From the NCBI GenBank assembly GCA_037176725.1, contig JAZBRS010000029.1, positions 49,238,001-49,302,000 on the forward strand: 64,000 nt of DNA. Direction: 5' to 3'. A program made the position numbers and the translations under genes. Positions within the stretch are counted from its first letter, which is position 1. Each line of letters opens with the position of its first letter. Source of the stretch: Posidonia oceanica. Its lineage: Eukaryota; Streptophyta; Magnoliopsida; Alismatales; Posidoniaceae. The notes below the pieces were generated by a model that was not told the origin of the DNA, made no database searches, and was given only the letters and a program-made list of their open reading frames with translations. This document shows positions 1 through 11,373 of this stretch, piece by piece.

Positions 1-2
1 AT

Positions 3-162
3 GTCGGTAATCCTAAAAATCCCTCTATTAAAAATATTCTTCTAGTAGATACTTTGAAATACAATCTTATTAGCAATAGTCAATTATGGGATAAGGGTTT
101 TAAAGTAATCTTTGATAAAAAGGAATGCTTAATACTTGACTCTACCACTAATGTAGTGATAT
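3..162 (+). pseudogene. Ty1/copia polyprotein fragment (gag-pre-integrase region)
   Basis: Frame 3 reads without a stop from base 3 up to the insertion point at 162. It begins VGNPKNPSIKNILLVDTLKY and continues NLISNSQLWDKGFKVIFD. That matches the conserved stretch ahead of the copia integrase domain, where family members read roughly ILLVD-LKHNLLSISQLCDKG-KV-F. Only about 53 codons are visible. The left side runs off the window. The right side ends where a minus-strand LTR terminus begins at 163 (TGTGACCATGCC). Its function in an intact element is the linker and zinc-binding entry to integrase. Here it is a dead fragment and the outermost layer of the nest. The likely target-site duplication of the next insertion is GATAT at 158-162. 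Copia assignment is confident; the lineage is not resolved. Confidence 0.8.
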
Positions 163-456
163 TGTGACCATGCCAGCGACAGACGGTCTGTGGTAAGCAC
201 AGGACCGGAGGGAGCCAACGCGTATGCCGATAGGGTCACGGTAGAATGGTGAATCCGAGGAAAGATACTCTACTCGAAAACACCGAGAATGCAAAAACAA
301 AAGGATAAAATAGAAAAGGGAGTCACCACATAGTCTATTTATCGGAAAGATGAGGAAAACCGAGGAGAGAGCATGATATGCATGCAATGAGATGCAAAAT
401 GTATGTTCTGTACCAATGGATGTAGACACTATGGTCATTGCGGTCCAGAGTGACGG
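163..456 (-). mobile_element. Element E: 3' end of a minus-strand Tat-like LTR
   Basis: On the minus strand this ends GGCATGGTCACA, the same terminus as the LTR of element A (3456-3467), in opposite orientation. Its interior aligns by eye with the end of D's LTR: the 'cgaaaacac', 'gagtcaccac', 'gatgaggaaaaccgagg' and 'ggtcattg' blocks near 260-450 match those near 45060-45290. The match runs up to 'gtgacgg' at 451-456 and stops where A's LTR begins. This is read as an LTR end inserted in the copia element and then split by A. Confidence 0.7.
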
Positions 457-3400
457 TGTAGACACTCTGATTTTGCGGTCATGCGTCGGCGGACTCCTTT
501 GGAACGTGCAGCTTGGTCGTGGCAGACTCAACCCATTCACCAAACCAAACCCAACCCAACAGCCTAAACATAAACCCGAGCCTCACCCAAACCAAACCTA
601 AGCCTAACCTAAACTAAGCCCAAGCCTCACTCAAATAGCCCAAACCAAACCAAAGCCTCACCTTTCTATTTTCTCTTCATTCACTCCTTACCCAACTCAA
701 CACAAAACAACACCATACATGCACACGTGTCTCTCTCCTCATCATCTCTCTCTCCATTCACACAACCAAAATAAGACGAAACAACCACCATTAACACCTT
801 TCTCTCTTCATTCAACCACACCATATGTAGGCACTTATTCATCCTCTCCCACAACACCTCTCTCTCCTCACCCAACCACACCATACATGAAACTCCTCCT
901 CTCCCTCACCATTAACACCTCTCTCTCTTCATTCACACAACCAAAGACAACACACAACAACACCATACATGCACACGTCTCTTTCTCTCTCTCATCTCTC
1001 TCTTCACTAAACAACCATCATTAACACCTCTCTCCTCATTCAACCACACCATACGTGGAATTCTTCTTCTCCCACAACACCTCTCTCTCTTCACTGAACA
1101 CCACCCATGCAAACAAGACCACACCTACGTGAGACTCTTCCTTTTCCTCATCATCTCTATCTCCCCATTCAACAACACATAACACCACCTCACAGCCCCT
1201 ACATGGACTCTTCCTCTCCCTCAACACCTCTCTCACCTAACACAACAACAGTCCCTATGTGAGCTCTCTCCACATCCCTCATTATCTCTCTCATCTCCAC
1301 CTCACTCCCAACCCAAAGAAGAAGAACCCAACAGTCCCTACGCGAGCTCTCTCGAGATCCCTCATTATCTCTCTCATCTCCACCTCACTCCCAATCCAAA
1401 GAAGAAGAACCCAATAACCCCTACGTGAGCTCTCTCCACATCCCTCATTATTTCTCTCATCTCCACCTCACTCCCAACCCAAAAGAAGAAGAATCCAACA
1501 GCCCCTCATGTCTCCTCCCTCTCCCTCATCTCTCTCATCTCCACCTCACTCCAAACATACACCCCAACAACCCACAAGAAGGCCAACACAACACAACACA
1601 ACAGCAACTCTCCTCCTCTCCTACATGTCCCCTTCTTCCTCATCATCTCTCCCTCTTCACTCCTCACTTCTCCCAACACACAAGGTAGCAACAAAGAACA
1701 CCATACGTGCAGCTCCCTCTTATTCATCATCTCTTTCATCTCACTCCCAACACATAACAAGACACCACAACACAACCCATACGTGGATCTCTCTTTCTTC
1801 CTCATGATCTCTCTTTTCATTCACACCCAACCAAAAACAATAGAAGAACACAACCCATACAGCAACCACCATCATCATCTCCCCCTTCACTCACACCCAA
1901 CCCAAAAACAAGAGAAGAACACAACCCATTCAACAGCCACCATCATCATCTCCCTCTTCACTCACACCCAACCCAAAACAAGAGAAGAACACAACCCATA
2001 CAGCAGCCACCATCATCATCATACCTCACTACTCATTCACAACAGAAGAAGACAACAAGAACAACACAACACAACCCATATGTGAGTTCTCTCCCTCTCC
2101 ATCATCTCTCTCTCATCTCCACCTCACTCCTCACCCCAACAAAAAAGAAAGAACAACACAACCCAGCCCATAGCATCATCATGCAAATAACAAACAACGA
2201 CTCCATGAACACAGCACAACCTAGGAGAGCCTCCCTCTTCCTCTCCCTCATCATGACTCACTCTCTTGGTCCTTTGGAAGCCATCTACACCAACACAACA
2301 ACAACAACCATACGTAACAGCCTCCTCTCCGGTGAGCAACCACCAACCATTCTTTGAGCACAATCGAGCCACCATCGCCTCCTTTGTCGTTGACCAAACC
2401 GCACGACACAAAGAGAAGGCCGCTGGCATTGGGAGAGACATCCGGCCACCACCACAAGTAAGTACACATCCTCAAGCTTAGAATTTCTTATTCTCTTTCT
2501 GTGGCATGCCTTTATATCGTTGAGCTATCTATGAATGCTTGTGTTTGCTCTCTTATTTTCACCTTGCATCCACATTTTCCGTTGATGGGTTCACCGGCCG
2601 TGTGAGGCCATCGGCCGTTGAGCACGGCTGGGAGACCCACACCACTATTGCATCGTGTGTTTTGTTTGTTTTTCACTCCCTTCTATCTTTTCAGATGCTC
2701 CTATTTTCTCGCGGTTTCCACCTCTGATTTGATTTGATCGGCATGTCGTCGCTTGCATTGCATGATTTTCTCGACGTTTTGGTTTCTCGCTTGCATCCCT
2801 TAGGACGATGATGCTTACTGTTTGGAGTTCCCTTGAACTGAGGTGCGATGATCCAGCGAACATCCCTAATGGATTATTTCAGCACAATTGCTATGCATGA
2901 GTGCCCAATTAAGAACACTGACAGCGCTGCTGAACGTTAGATCGCATCGTTTTGTTTTCATTACATTTTGATTTGCATTTTCTTTATGATCTCAACATGC
3001 ATCATGACATTTAAGCATGCATTTCTAGCAAATATCTTATGGCATTAAGCATACATTAGCATGGCATAGCATTCTTGTCTCTTGGCATACATTCATTGGC
3101 ATTATTGCCTACATTAGCCACAAATGAGTGGAACAACCAAGAAAGATCGACTCACTCGGGCGCATGGGGGTGCCTAATCCCTTCCCTATGCATAACGGGA
3201 GTCCTTGCCCTTTGGACGCATCGACTTTGTGTCATATCCATTTCGGGACGGATTTGCATATTTCAATTTGCATTGCTGTTTTTCTCGCGTTTCCCGCATC
3301 CGATTCTCCTCTTCTTCCGATTTCAAATAGACTAGGTAGCGACTCCATATTTTGTTTTTATTTGCTTTCACTTTTCGGTGTTTTCCTCGAGTCAAGTTTT

Positions 3401-3467
3401 CCTTGGATGCACCAAGTTGCTGTGACCTGTCGCTTTAGACCCTCGGCTGGCCACCGGCATGGTCACA
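457..3467 (+). repeat. Element A 5' LTR
   Basis: It starts TGTAGACACTC, like C's LTR start at 15862, and ends GGCATGGTCACA five bases before the PBS. About 600-2160 is a C/T/A-rich, degenerate tandem region built from 'ctctccctcatcatctctc' and 'aacaccatacatg' type blocks. About 2170-2470 is less biased and ends in a donor-like AAGTAAGTAC near 2456. The last 600 bases align with the ends of the B, C and D LTRs ('gatgcttactg...ggagttc...acagcgctgctga' at 2808-2930). The ORFs here are low-complexity and not conserved between LTR copies. Confidence 0.75.
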
Positions 3468-3472
3468 GGAAC

Positions 3473-3490
3473 TGGCGACTCCATTGGGGA
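3473..3490 (+). other. Primer-binding site, tRNA-Arg type (element A)
   Basis: TGGCGACTCCATTGGGGA sits five bases after the LTR end. It is complementary to the 3' end of a plant tRNA-Arg (sense ...CCCCAGTGGAGTCGCCA) with one mismatch. tRNA-Arg priming is typical of Tat/Ogre-type gypsy elements. Confidence 0.75.
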
Positions 3491-4496
3491 TATCAGACTC
3501 CGGCTTTTGTTTTTTCTGCCTTTCCGCTTTGTGGCTTTCGCTTGTTTGCTTACATCTTGTGGCATTTATTTTCTGTTATATTCATCTTGTTTGATGTTAT
3601 AATATGTAATACATGCATTTTGCTTGGTGGTTGTTCGGTTTTACACATGCTTGCTATGCCACCACACTCACATGCCATGCTGTATATGCCTTTTGATGTG
3701 TTGAGTGTTTTCTATTTTCACAAATCATGTGACACAATATTAGCACATGCCATGCACATACTTTTTGAAGTGGTGTTTGATGTTTGCATGCTACATTTGG
3801 ATGTTTCCTTCCCCTTTTCGCATTAATCCTAGGGACAATTAGAGACGTGATTGCTTCTCCCATTGTTAAAAAAAAAGAAGAAGGCAAGTAAGAATGTACC
3901 CTAGGCAAAACTAGAGCCATACATTCACATCTATCTCCTTGGTTAAAAAAAAAATCAAGTAAAAAACATCAAGCATACTTGCATGAATGGTCGAGGCTTG
4001 CATTTTCTCTCCTTTGACTCCACCTACTAGTCTGCGAAGGGCAGTTGCAGTCTCTTGTTCTATGGCTTTGGTGTGGGACAAGTTGCCAATCTATCCCCTC
4101 CTTGTCTGGGGTCGTGCTAGTAGAGGGTACAACCCATGCTTTGGCAAGGTCGAGGCTCTTAACGCACCACCTGTTCACTACTTGAGTCTTGGCCAGGATT
4201 TAGAATGAGCACCTGCTTTCTATCCTTGAGTCATAACCCATACTCAAGTGAGAGTTTGAGTAGACGGCCTACTTAGGACATGCATGGTGAGAGAGCGCAT
4301 ATTAGGATATTCATCTGCATTTGTGCCATTCATCCCACAATTATTATCCACGTAACCATCTAACCACCTTTGTTTATCCATGCAGGTATTGAGTCATGCC
4401 CAATTGAGCGTCTTTGGGTCGCATTTGCTCCATATCCTTGTTTACAGTTTTTGACTGTCCTAATCACTTCTTGTTGTCCGGATTTTCTCTATCACC
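3491..4496 (+). other. Element A untranslated leader
   Basis: About 1 kb between PBS and gag with no conserved ORF. It aligns by eye with the leaders of B (25050-26222) and C (40460-41698): the block 'ccacctactagtctgcgaagggcag...gtctcttgttc' at 4020-4060 recurs at 25692 and 41147. A 3' splice-site-like 'ttatccatgcag|gt' lies at 4374-4387, matching better acceptors in B and C. Confidence 0.6.
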
Positions 4497-6440
4497 ATGG
4501 AGAATCCATCCTTTGACCCTCCACCTTCAATAGATTCCAGGGTTGTCAGTCAGTCTCCCTCATCTCCTTTACCCGGCATCCGTCTCTTCTTCCAGGCACC
4601 ATCGCCCGGATCACTCCCAAGCCCAATCGTCCTCGTTTCCTCTCTACCTATGGCACCTCGTGTTGAGGCACAGGATCAGCCTACACTTTCGCTCGACACC
4701 GGTGGACCGAGTTATCAGGTGTCTCCTTTGTTTGTGGGTCAGTTTCTTTATCCTTCACCTGTGTCTTTTGCACCTACATCTATGGTCCCTCTGTTTAGCC
4801 AGTTTGCTCCCTTGCCTCAGGGATCGCATGTAATGTCTCATGTCGGGATATCGCCTCCCCCACTTGTGGTACCGTTATGTCCCTCGTCAACTATGCCCTC
4901 CTTTGGCCCTTATTTTCGATCACCTTTGTGTCTTACTCCTGCTCCTTGTGCTGAGGCGCATACCATTTCCCCCTCAAGCTCTCCTATCGTGTCTCCCCTT
5001 CCTGATGCAGTTGTGCCTGCTATAGAGTCCCCTATGTCCTCTAGGTCTACTGCCCTAACCACCTTATCCCCCCAAGTCAAATCCTTCTCCAGTTGGCTCA
5101 AGAAATGCAGGCCCTAGCTCAAGCCTTGCAGAGTCAGCTTTCTACTCTAGCATCCCCATCTCCTGCACTTCCTATTCTTGCTCTAGTCATGCCCCCTAGC
5201 TGCCCTGCGCCCCCTGTGCTTCTTACTCCTCGAAAGCCGCAGTAGGAGATGAAGCGCGCCCAGCGCTAGCCCTCTGACTTCACTCCCTTAGGCCAATCAC
5301 TTAGCTCTTTCTTCCCTAGGGTTGCCCATCTTTTGACACTCCTTGAGGCTCACCCACCACTGGACCCTCTTCCATGGTGGTTTAGGCCGAACCTGTTCTA
5401 CAAGTTCCACTGGAACACCGGGCATTCGATCGACAAATGCTACACTTTGCAGAATGTGGTTCAAGATCTCATTGACATTGGGATAATCCAGGTCCCTATA
5501 TCTGCACACTCATCCTTTCGTGCCTCTCCCGCGCAACCAGGTCTATGGCTCCTGCGACCCATCAGGATGCCCAAGGCCAGGGGCAGCAATATAGGCCCTG
5601 GTGTTAGCCTCATGAATACACCCCTCTAGCGGAATCTCTCAGCGTAATTTATCCTCTGGTCCTACCCTACTGATAGAGCCAGCTCCGCGTCATTTTCCAA
5701 ACTCAGTCCCTAAGTGGTATGACCTCACCACTTACTGTCAATTTCATCGTGCCATTGGCCACGCAACGGACAAGTGCTTCACCCTACGGGACGCTGTCCA
5801 GGGTTTGATTGACAGGAAGGTGGTTACTGTCAACGCGACTAGACAACTTTCTCGGACTCACGGTGCGCCTCAGATCAAACTGGCACCTTCTCCCCCTCCT
5901 CTCATACCCTCTCTTAATACCTCCCCTGAGGAACCAGTGCATCACGTCGCACTAGCTCGGTCGGGACCGCAACCAAAGGAAAAACGATCTCGTCGCACCA
6001 AGAGCAACTACACTCCGTTAGCTAGGCCGCTGAGTGTCATCTTCCCTATGGTTGCACCATTCCTGAGGCTACCGGAAACTCGCCCACCATCGGACCCACT
6101 TCCAAAGTGGTATGATGCGAGCTCGTACTACGGTTATCATCGAGCCGTGGGGCACTCGACTGACAACTGCCACACTCTCTGGGACATCATCCAGGATTGG
6201 ATTGATGGTGGGCTCAATAGCATCTGGGTGTAGGAGGCAGATTCAGCACCCTTGCTAGCACCAGTGCACCTTGGCCTACCCAGCCACCCTTTGTCTAGGT
6301 GTGCGAGTTCTGAGGATGCGGGGACCTCAGGGATCAATTCATCACTCCTGTCCTTGCTGACTCCATCCCCTCCCTGATGGATCCTCATTATCTCTTTGTC
6401 CCAGTTCCAACTTTTGTTGCTGTCCATCTCTCTAGTCTCC
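4497..6440 (+). pseudogene. gag: Decayed Tat-like gag, element A
   Basis: The start ATG at 4497 has a good context (ACCATGG) and opens a Pro/Ser-rich N-terminus to about 5080. A frameshift there moves the homologous sequence to another frame, which encodes a Leu/Gln-rich helical stretch (QLAQEMQALAQALQSQL). The central capsid domain seen in B and C (FQFRDL, PKFKIPEF, HLFQKSL blocks) is missing. Instead there are three successive C-x2-H-x4-H-x4-C-like modules. Module 1 is KFHWNTGHSIDKC at about 5400-5440. Module 2 is CQFHRAIGHATDKC at about 5743-5785. Module 3 is YGYHRAVGHSTDNC near 6130-6170, with the first Cys changed to Tyr. Modules 2 and 3 share frame with the ORF at 5805-6233. A C-terminal 'GTSGINSS' segment near 6320 matches C's 'GTSGVYLL'. 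The normal role is to form the virus-like particle around element RNA. This copy is not functional. Confidence 0.7.
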
Positions 6441-6548
6441 CACCTTTTGGTTTCAGTTAGAACAACTCTGTAAGGATGAGAGAGCACGCGACCAGAGCCA
6501 CTGGAGCAGCACCAGCAGCGCAATAGTGAATTCAGCACCTTCATCCCA

Positions 6549-6900
6549 AGGTTGCTGACAGGTAAGTCCCTCCTACCTTCCTTTATCTCGCATTGCCTTT
6601 TCATTTTCTGTTTTTGTTTGTTTCCGCATTTTTCTTGCCTTACCAAAAACCGTAAAACCCATAAAAAATATAAAATCATCAAAAAATAAAAAACATGCCT
6701 TTCATTTTCTTGCATGCTCATTTCATTACCCACGTCCTAGAAAATACAACCAAAACACAAAAAATAAAAAAATGCAAAAACAACAAAAACATGCTTTTCC
6801 CTTCCGTCAGTTTTCAATTTTATGTTTTCTAAAAAAAGCAAAAAACCATAAAAAATACAAAACCCACAAAACCCAACTGGCACAGCCCTTTCGTTATCAA
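6549..6900 (+). other. A-rich spacer after gag with conserved donor-like site
   Basis: GGTTGCTGACAGGTAAGT at 6550-6567 is identical to 28623-28640 in B and resembles a strong 5' splice site. It is followed by A-rich sequence with no coding signal up to the integrase remnant. Confidence 0.45.
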
Positions 6901-6914
6901 ACAAGATCTTTTTT

Positions 6915-7001
6915 GGTGGTGTAGTAATCCTTGAGGACATGGATTGGGTTGAGCAGTCAGAACCAGTCAACTCTTGCTACCTTAAAAAGTACTACCAATG
7001 A
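6915..7001 (+). pseudogene. Last 28 codons of integrase left after pol deletion, element A
   Basis: Twenty-eight codons and a TGA encode GGVVILEDMDWVEQSEPVNS followed by CYLKKYYQ. D's integrase C-terminus at 57287-57370 (minus) reads GGAVTLEDMDQVEQSEPVNL then CYLKKYYQ, so 23 of 28 residues agree. This short tail, which is the end of pol in this lineage, shows that A descends from a pol-bearing element. The deletion removed everything from the end of gag to just before the pol stop. Confidence 0.88.
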
Positions 7002-7960
7002 CCCAAGATTGTATTCTTGCCTTGTAGAGTCTTCTTTTCTTATATTCCATGCATTAATCACTTCACAATCATGCATTTGAAAATTGCATCTGCATACATT
7101 CTTTGCTCTGCATACCTTCTTTTTTTAGCTTTTCTGCAGCATACAGACTCAACATGCACTTGTAGCAGCATCACAAAAAAAAAAAGAGGAAATTTTTTTC
7201 AAAAAAAAAAAAACAGATCATCCACATTCATGATAATCACCAAAGCAAAAAAAAAAGCAAAAAATTATCCTCATTCATGATAATCATCGCCCGATGATAA
7301 AAATCGAAAGAGCTAGCCTGCTTAGGAAGGAGTTTGTTCCTCCTCATTTGACACTACCTAAATGTCCTAGTAAGTGAGGGAACCACCATCCATTGAGAGC
7401 AGAGTGAAGTGTCCAAACTCCTCATAGGACCGACACCTCCAGAAGGAGAAAAAAATGTTAGGGTGTGAGTGAGTGTGTGAGCCAAAAAAAAAAAAAGAAG
7501 ACAAAAACAATGAAATGACAAAAACAAAATCAATACAAGGGCATTAAAAAAAGCCAGAAGACAGAAGATGAAGATAGAAGTCAGCCTTAGAGAGAGAGGC
7601 GAGTAGAATAGCCCTATTCCCTACGACTTACCTTGGATAGGAGTCGAAATATACGGCTGGAAAGCCTACAATTCCTATAGGGACTAGCCACCCCTCCCTT
7701 GCACCAGCTCCCCAGCACTAAACTAGGTGTCCTTTTACCTCCAAGTTAGGGATAGAGTAAACCTACACGCCTATGAGAGAGTAAAAAGAAAAATGAAAAG
7801 AGTAGGTGTAAGCCTTAGAGAGTTTGGCATGGAGCATGCTTCTTGCCACACCACCAAACACATCGTCCTCTGAGGCACCATTCATTCCAGAGAGCCACCT
7901 ACAGTTTAGGAGTCTAGATAGAGTCTCATGAGTTGAGGACTACTCCCTTCCTTTAAAGTA
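7002..7960 (+). other. Element A post-pol non-coding region
   Basis: There is no ORF of note. It contains blocks shared with C (44340-44998) and D (minus, about 57290-56880). Examples are 'cacctcc-gaagga-gaaaaaaatgttagg' at 7433-7465, C 44508-44535, and the reverse complement near 56968-56992 in D. A further shared block is 'gcctgcttaggaaggag...cactacctaa' at 7315-7370. The shared blocks mark the same 3' untranslated segment in three elements. Confidence 0.65.
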
Positions 7961-7984
7961 GGCATTCCTAACATTCCAAATGCT

Positions 7985-8260
7985 GAGGGCAACAAAGTTT
8001 TGCATAAATCATGCATATACAACAAAAAATTTGCATAAATGAAGCATCTACAAATAGAAATTTGCATAAATCATGCGTATACAACATAAATTTGCATAAA
8101 TCATGCATATACAACAGAAATAAATCACTCATGCACATACAACATGAATTTGCATGAATCATGCACATACAACATAAATTTGCATAAATCATGCATATAC
8201 AACAGAAAGAAATCACTCATGCACATATAACAAAGTTTGCATAAATCACGCATGAATCAA
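7985..8260 (+). repeat. AT-rich short tandem repeat
   Basis: About nine imperfect copies of a unit near 28-30 bp built on 'tttgcataaatcatgcatat' followed by 'acaaca-aaa'. It lies in A's 3' region, a place known to generate satellite-like arrays in Tat-lineage elements. Confidence 0.8.
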
Positions 8261-8489
8261 TCATTCCTCTACTCCCCTCTCGACTTTGTAAGGCGTTGTA
8301 CAGTTCTCAATCGGGGGCTGGTCAGTTGCTTTCTGGATGAATAAGTTGGGATAGTACTTCCACCAGAGGCATGACAACTACCCTCCTGGTCAAATCACAT
8401 CATCACCATAATCAGGCCTGCCAAATGGGAAAGCTCCTCCAACATTCACGCCTAGGGTTAGAAACACAATTTATCCGACAAAATTGCAA

Positions 8490-9892
8490 GCCCTCCTTTC
8501 GCGCGACTTCGTACCAGACGGAGGAAGTCCTGCCTACTTGATTCCTCGTATCGGATAGATGAGGACAAGCTCTCCTTTCACGCGACTTCGTATCGGACAG
8601 ACGAAGTCCTGCCTACTTGATTCCTTGTACCGGATAAACAAGGACAAGCTCTCCTTTCGTGTGACTTTGTATCAGACAGACGAAGTCCCGCCTGCTTAAT
8701 TTCTCGTACCAGACGGACAAGGACAAGCTCTCCTTTCGAGCGACTTCGTACCAGACTAACGAAGTCCCACCTACTCGATTCCTCGTAATGGACAGATGAG
8801 GACAAGCCCTCCTTTCGCGTGACTTCGTACCGGATGGACGAAGTCCCGCCTGCTTGATTCCTCGTACCGGACAGACGAGGACACGCTCTCTTTTCGCGTG
8901 ACTTCGTACCGGACGGACGAAGTCCCGCCTGCTTGATTCCTCGTACCGGATGGATGAGGACAAGTTCTCCTTTCGCGTAACTTCGTACCGGACGGACGAA
9001 GTCCCAGCTACTTGATTCCTCGTACTAGACGAATGAGGACAAGTCCTCCTTTCACGCGACTTTGTCCTGGATGGACGAAGTCTTGCCTGCTTCATTCCTT
9101 ATACCGGACGGACGAGGACAAGCCCTCCTTTGCGTGACTTCGTACCACACAGACGAAGTCCTACCTGCTAGATTTCTCGTACCGGATGGACGAGGACAAG
9201 CTCTCCTTTCGTGAGACTTCGTACTAGACAGACGAAGTCCTGCCTGCTTGATTTCTCGTACCGAACGAACAAGGACAAGTTCTCCTTTGGCGTGACTTTA
9301 TACTAAACGGACGAAGTCTCACCTGCTTGATTCCTCGAATCGGATGGATGGGGATAAGCTCTCCTTTTGCGCGACTTTGTACCAGACGGACGAAGTCCCA
9401 CTTGCTTGATTCTTCGTACCAGATGGACGAGGACATGCTCTCCTTTCGCACAACTTTGTACCAGATGGACGAAGTTCCATCTACTTGATTCCTTGTACTG
9501 GACGGAAGAGGACAAGCTCTCCTTTCGCTCGACTTCGTACTAGATGGACAAAGTCCTGCCAGCTTGATTCCTCGTATCGGACGGATGAAGTTCCGCCTGT
9601 TTGATTTCTCGTACCGGACAAACAAGGACAAGCTCTCCTTTTGTGCGACTTCGTATCGAACGGACGAAGTCCCACCTGCTTGATTCGTCGTACCGGACGA
9701 ATAAGGACAAGTTCTCTTTTCGCATGACTTCATACCAGACAGACGAGGTCCCGCCTGCTTGATTCTTTGTATAGGACAGATGAGGACAAGCTCTCCTTTC
9801 ACGACTTTGTACCGGACAAGCGAAGTACCACCTGCTTGATTCTTCGTACCAGACGGACGAGGACAAGCTCTCCTTTCGCGCGACTTCGTACC
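8490..9892 (+). repeat. 79-bp minisatellite made of two paired hairpins per unit
   Basis: About 17-18 copies with a 79-bp period. Each unit contains two inverted repeats with a shared loop. In a clear copy, GACTTCGT-ACCGGATGG-ACGAAGTC lies at 8821-8845 and CCTCGT-ACCGGACAG-ACGAGG at 8860-8880. The unit length is not a multiple of three, so long minus-strand ORFs open in several frames, with repeated peptides such as RRACP and SSVRYE. These are by-products of the repeat. The array ends abruptly at 9892, where F is inserted. Confidence 0.9.
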
Positions 9893-11373
9893 TGTAGATG
9901 TGGAAAATGGGGGTGGATGAACATGAAGTAGTCAGCGCTTCCAGGATATCGTCTACTTGATGTGATCGCCACTCGTCAATAGGCGGACAAGGCGCCTGAG
10001 GGAGATGTTGAGGATGTGGGTCGTCGGCTTACTGGATCAGCAGCAGGGTGCTGTCCAGCAGCGTCCTCATGCTAGGGAGCGATTTCCTTTCCTTCAAAAT
10101 AACAAGAATACATCTGGGTAAGTTTGGGTGTAGTAAATAGATCAGATAAATGAGAAATAACATAAACAAAAGTAGCTAATACTAACTGGGGTGATTCCCC
10201 GCATGCATATGCTATGGGTCCTAATTAAGGAATGCAAAATAAAATAAAGAAATAGATGGGAAGAGATACTCCCTTCACCCTCGTGCTTGAGCTGTGGGAT
10301 GAGAAAGTGGAGGCACGATCGGAGCTCCGACTAGGCTCAGGATCTCTAGGATCTTGGATTGATGATGATCTTTGGGATCTAGGACTTCTTAATGGATTTG
10401 GACAGAGTGGGGGGCTAAGGATCTCTCAAAAGATGACTCTCACTCTTTTTCCCTCTCCGAAGATCACTCCTATTCTTAGATTTGCCTCCCCCTGAGCATT
10501 GACTCACGGGGTCTAGTTATAGATGTGTGGGGCATGAATGGATCAGATCTAGGAAGATTTTAGAAGAAAATTGATATTTATAGCTAGTCGCTGAATGCAC
10601 CGTCGCCTAGCACAAATATCTCCCCTAAATGACGTGGAAGCACACTGATCGAGTCAAAGAAGGAGTCCACGTCAGCAAGTCGCCACTCACACAGGCGCCT
10701 GAGACTTAGATATTCCCATTTGATTAGGTTAGAGATGTCCACGTCATCAAGTCGCCCATGGCACTAGCGCCTAGCTAGTGTGTGGACCAGATGAATGATC
10801 AAATTTTGAAGGGCCCAGATGATTCCACGACTTCTAGTCGCCGGTGTAACAGGCGCCTATGACTCAGATATTTCTGCTAGACTTAGTCAAAGAAGGTTCA
10901 CGTCAGCAAGTTGCTGCTGGCAACGGTGCCTTGCTGGTGTGTGGACTAGATGAAAGTTTAGGTTTTGAGGGCCCAGATCTGCCTAGGGTTCAGTCGTCGA
11001 TGCCATAGGCGTTTGCATAGTCTAGTCGCCACTCTGAATGGTGGCTATGCTATGTCGCTGCTTGAGGAGGCAATTGTCTAGTCTTTTTGCTTTTTTAGCC
11101 CTATCTTTTATTTTAATCTAGAGAAACATGAAAAAAGCCCAGAAAACTTCAAAAATTCCGTAAAATCATGAAAACATCCTATCTAACTCGAATCTACCAC
11201 TAATTTGAGTAGAAACAAAGGATTTTTGAGTCAAGTAAAATCAAGCGATGTTTTTAAACAAATCACGGGAAATCTGTAAGATGTGTTATTATGCCTTAGT
11301 TGTGTGATCTGGGGTGCCTCAATTGTTCCTATCCTTCAAGAGCTTTGGGAAATGTAAAAATGAGATATCTACA
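9893..11373 (-). repeat. Element F 3' LTR (minus strand)
   Basis: On the minus strand the LTR starts TGTAGATATCTC at 11373 and ends CACATCTACA at 9893, giving short terminal inverted repeats TGTAGAT/ATCTACA. A polypurine tract lies immediately outside the 11373 end, which fixes the orientation. The LTR contains several copies of a segment around 'cacgtcagcaagtcgcca' and 'ggcgcctga' (near 10660-10710, 10735-10770 and 10895-10930). The family is not recognised; the Ty3/gypsy assignment is inferred from the PPT and LTR layout. Possible target-site duplication is GTACC (9888-9892). Confidence 0.65.

Larger units (their letters stand above)
457..9892 (+). mobile_element. Element A: pol-deleted Tat-like LTR retrotransposon (left part)
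   Basis: A plus-strand Ty3/gypsy element made of 5' LTR (457-3467), tRNA-Arg PBS (3473-3490), leader, decayed gag (4497 to about 6440), the last 28 integrase codons (6915-7001), and a 3' region ending in tandem repeats. It stops at 9892, where element F is inserted inside its minisatellite. No protease, RT or RNase H is present between gag and the integrase tail, so A is non-autonomous. Its 3' LTR is not in the window and should lie to the right if the nest is intact. Possible target-site duplication is GACGG (452-456), unverified because only one side is visible. Confidence 0.75.

Noticed and set aside
3128..3826. 232-codon ORF across A's LTR end and PBS
   Set aside because: It crosses the LTR/PBS boundary, has no domain, and is not conserved in B or C.
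8578..9866. Long minus-strand ORFs with repeated peptides (RRACP, SSVRYE)
   Set aside because: They lie wholly in the 79-bp minisatellite. The unit length makes several frames open at once, so these are by-products of the repeat.
9893..11373. Solo LTR
   Set aside because: The flanks do not match (GTACC against GATAC), and a polypurine tract lies directly outside the 11373 end. It is the 3' LTR of a larger element.
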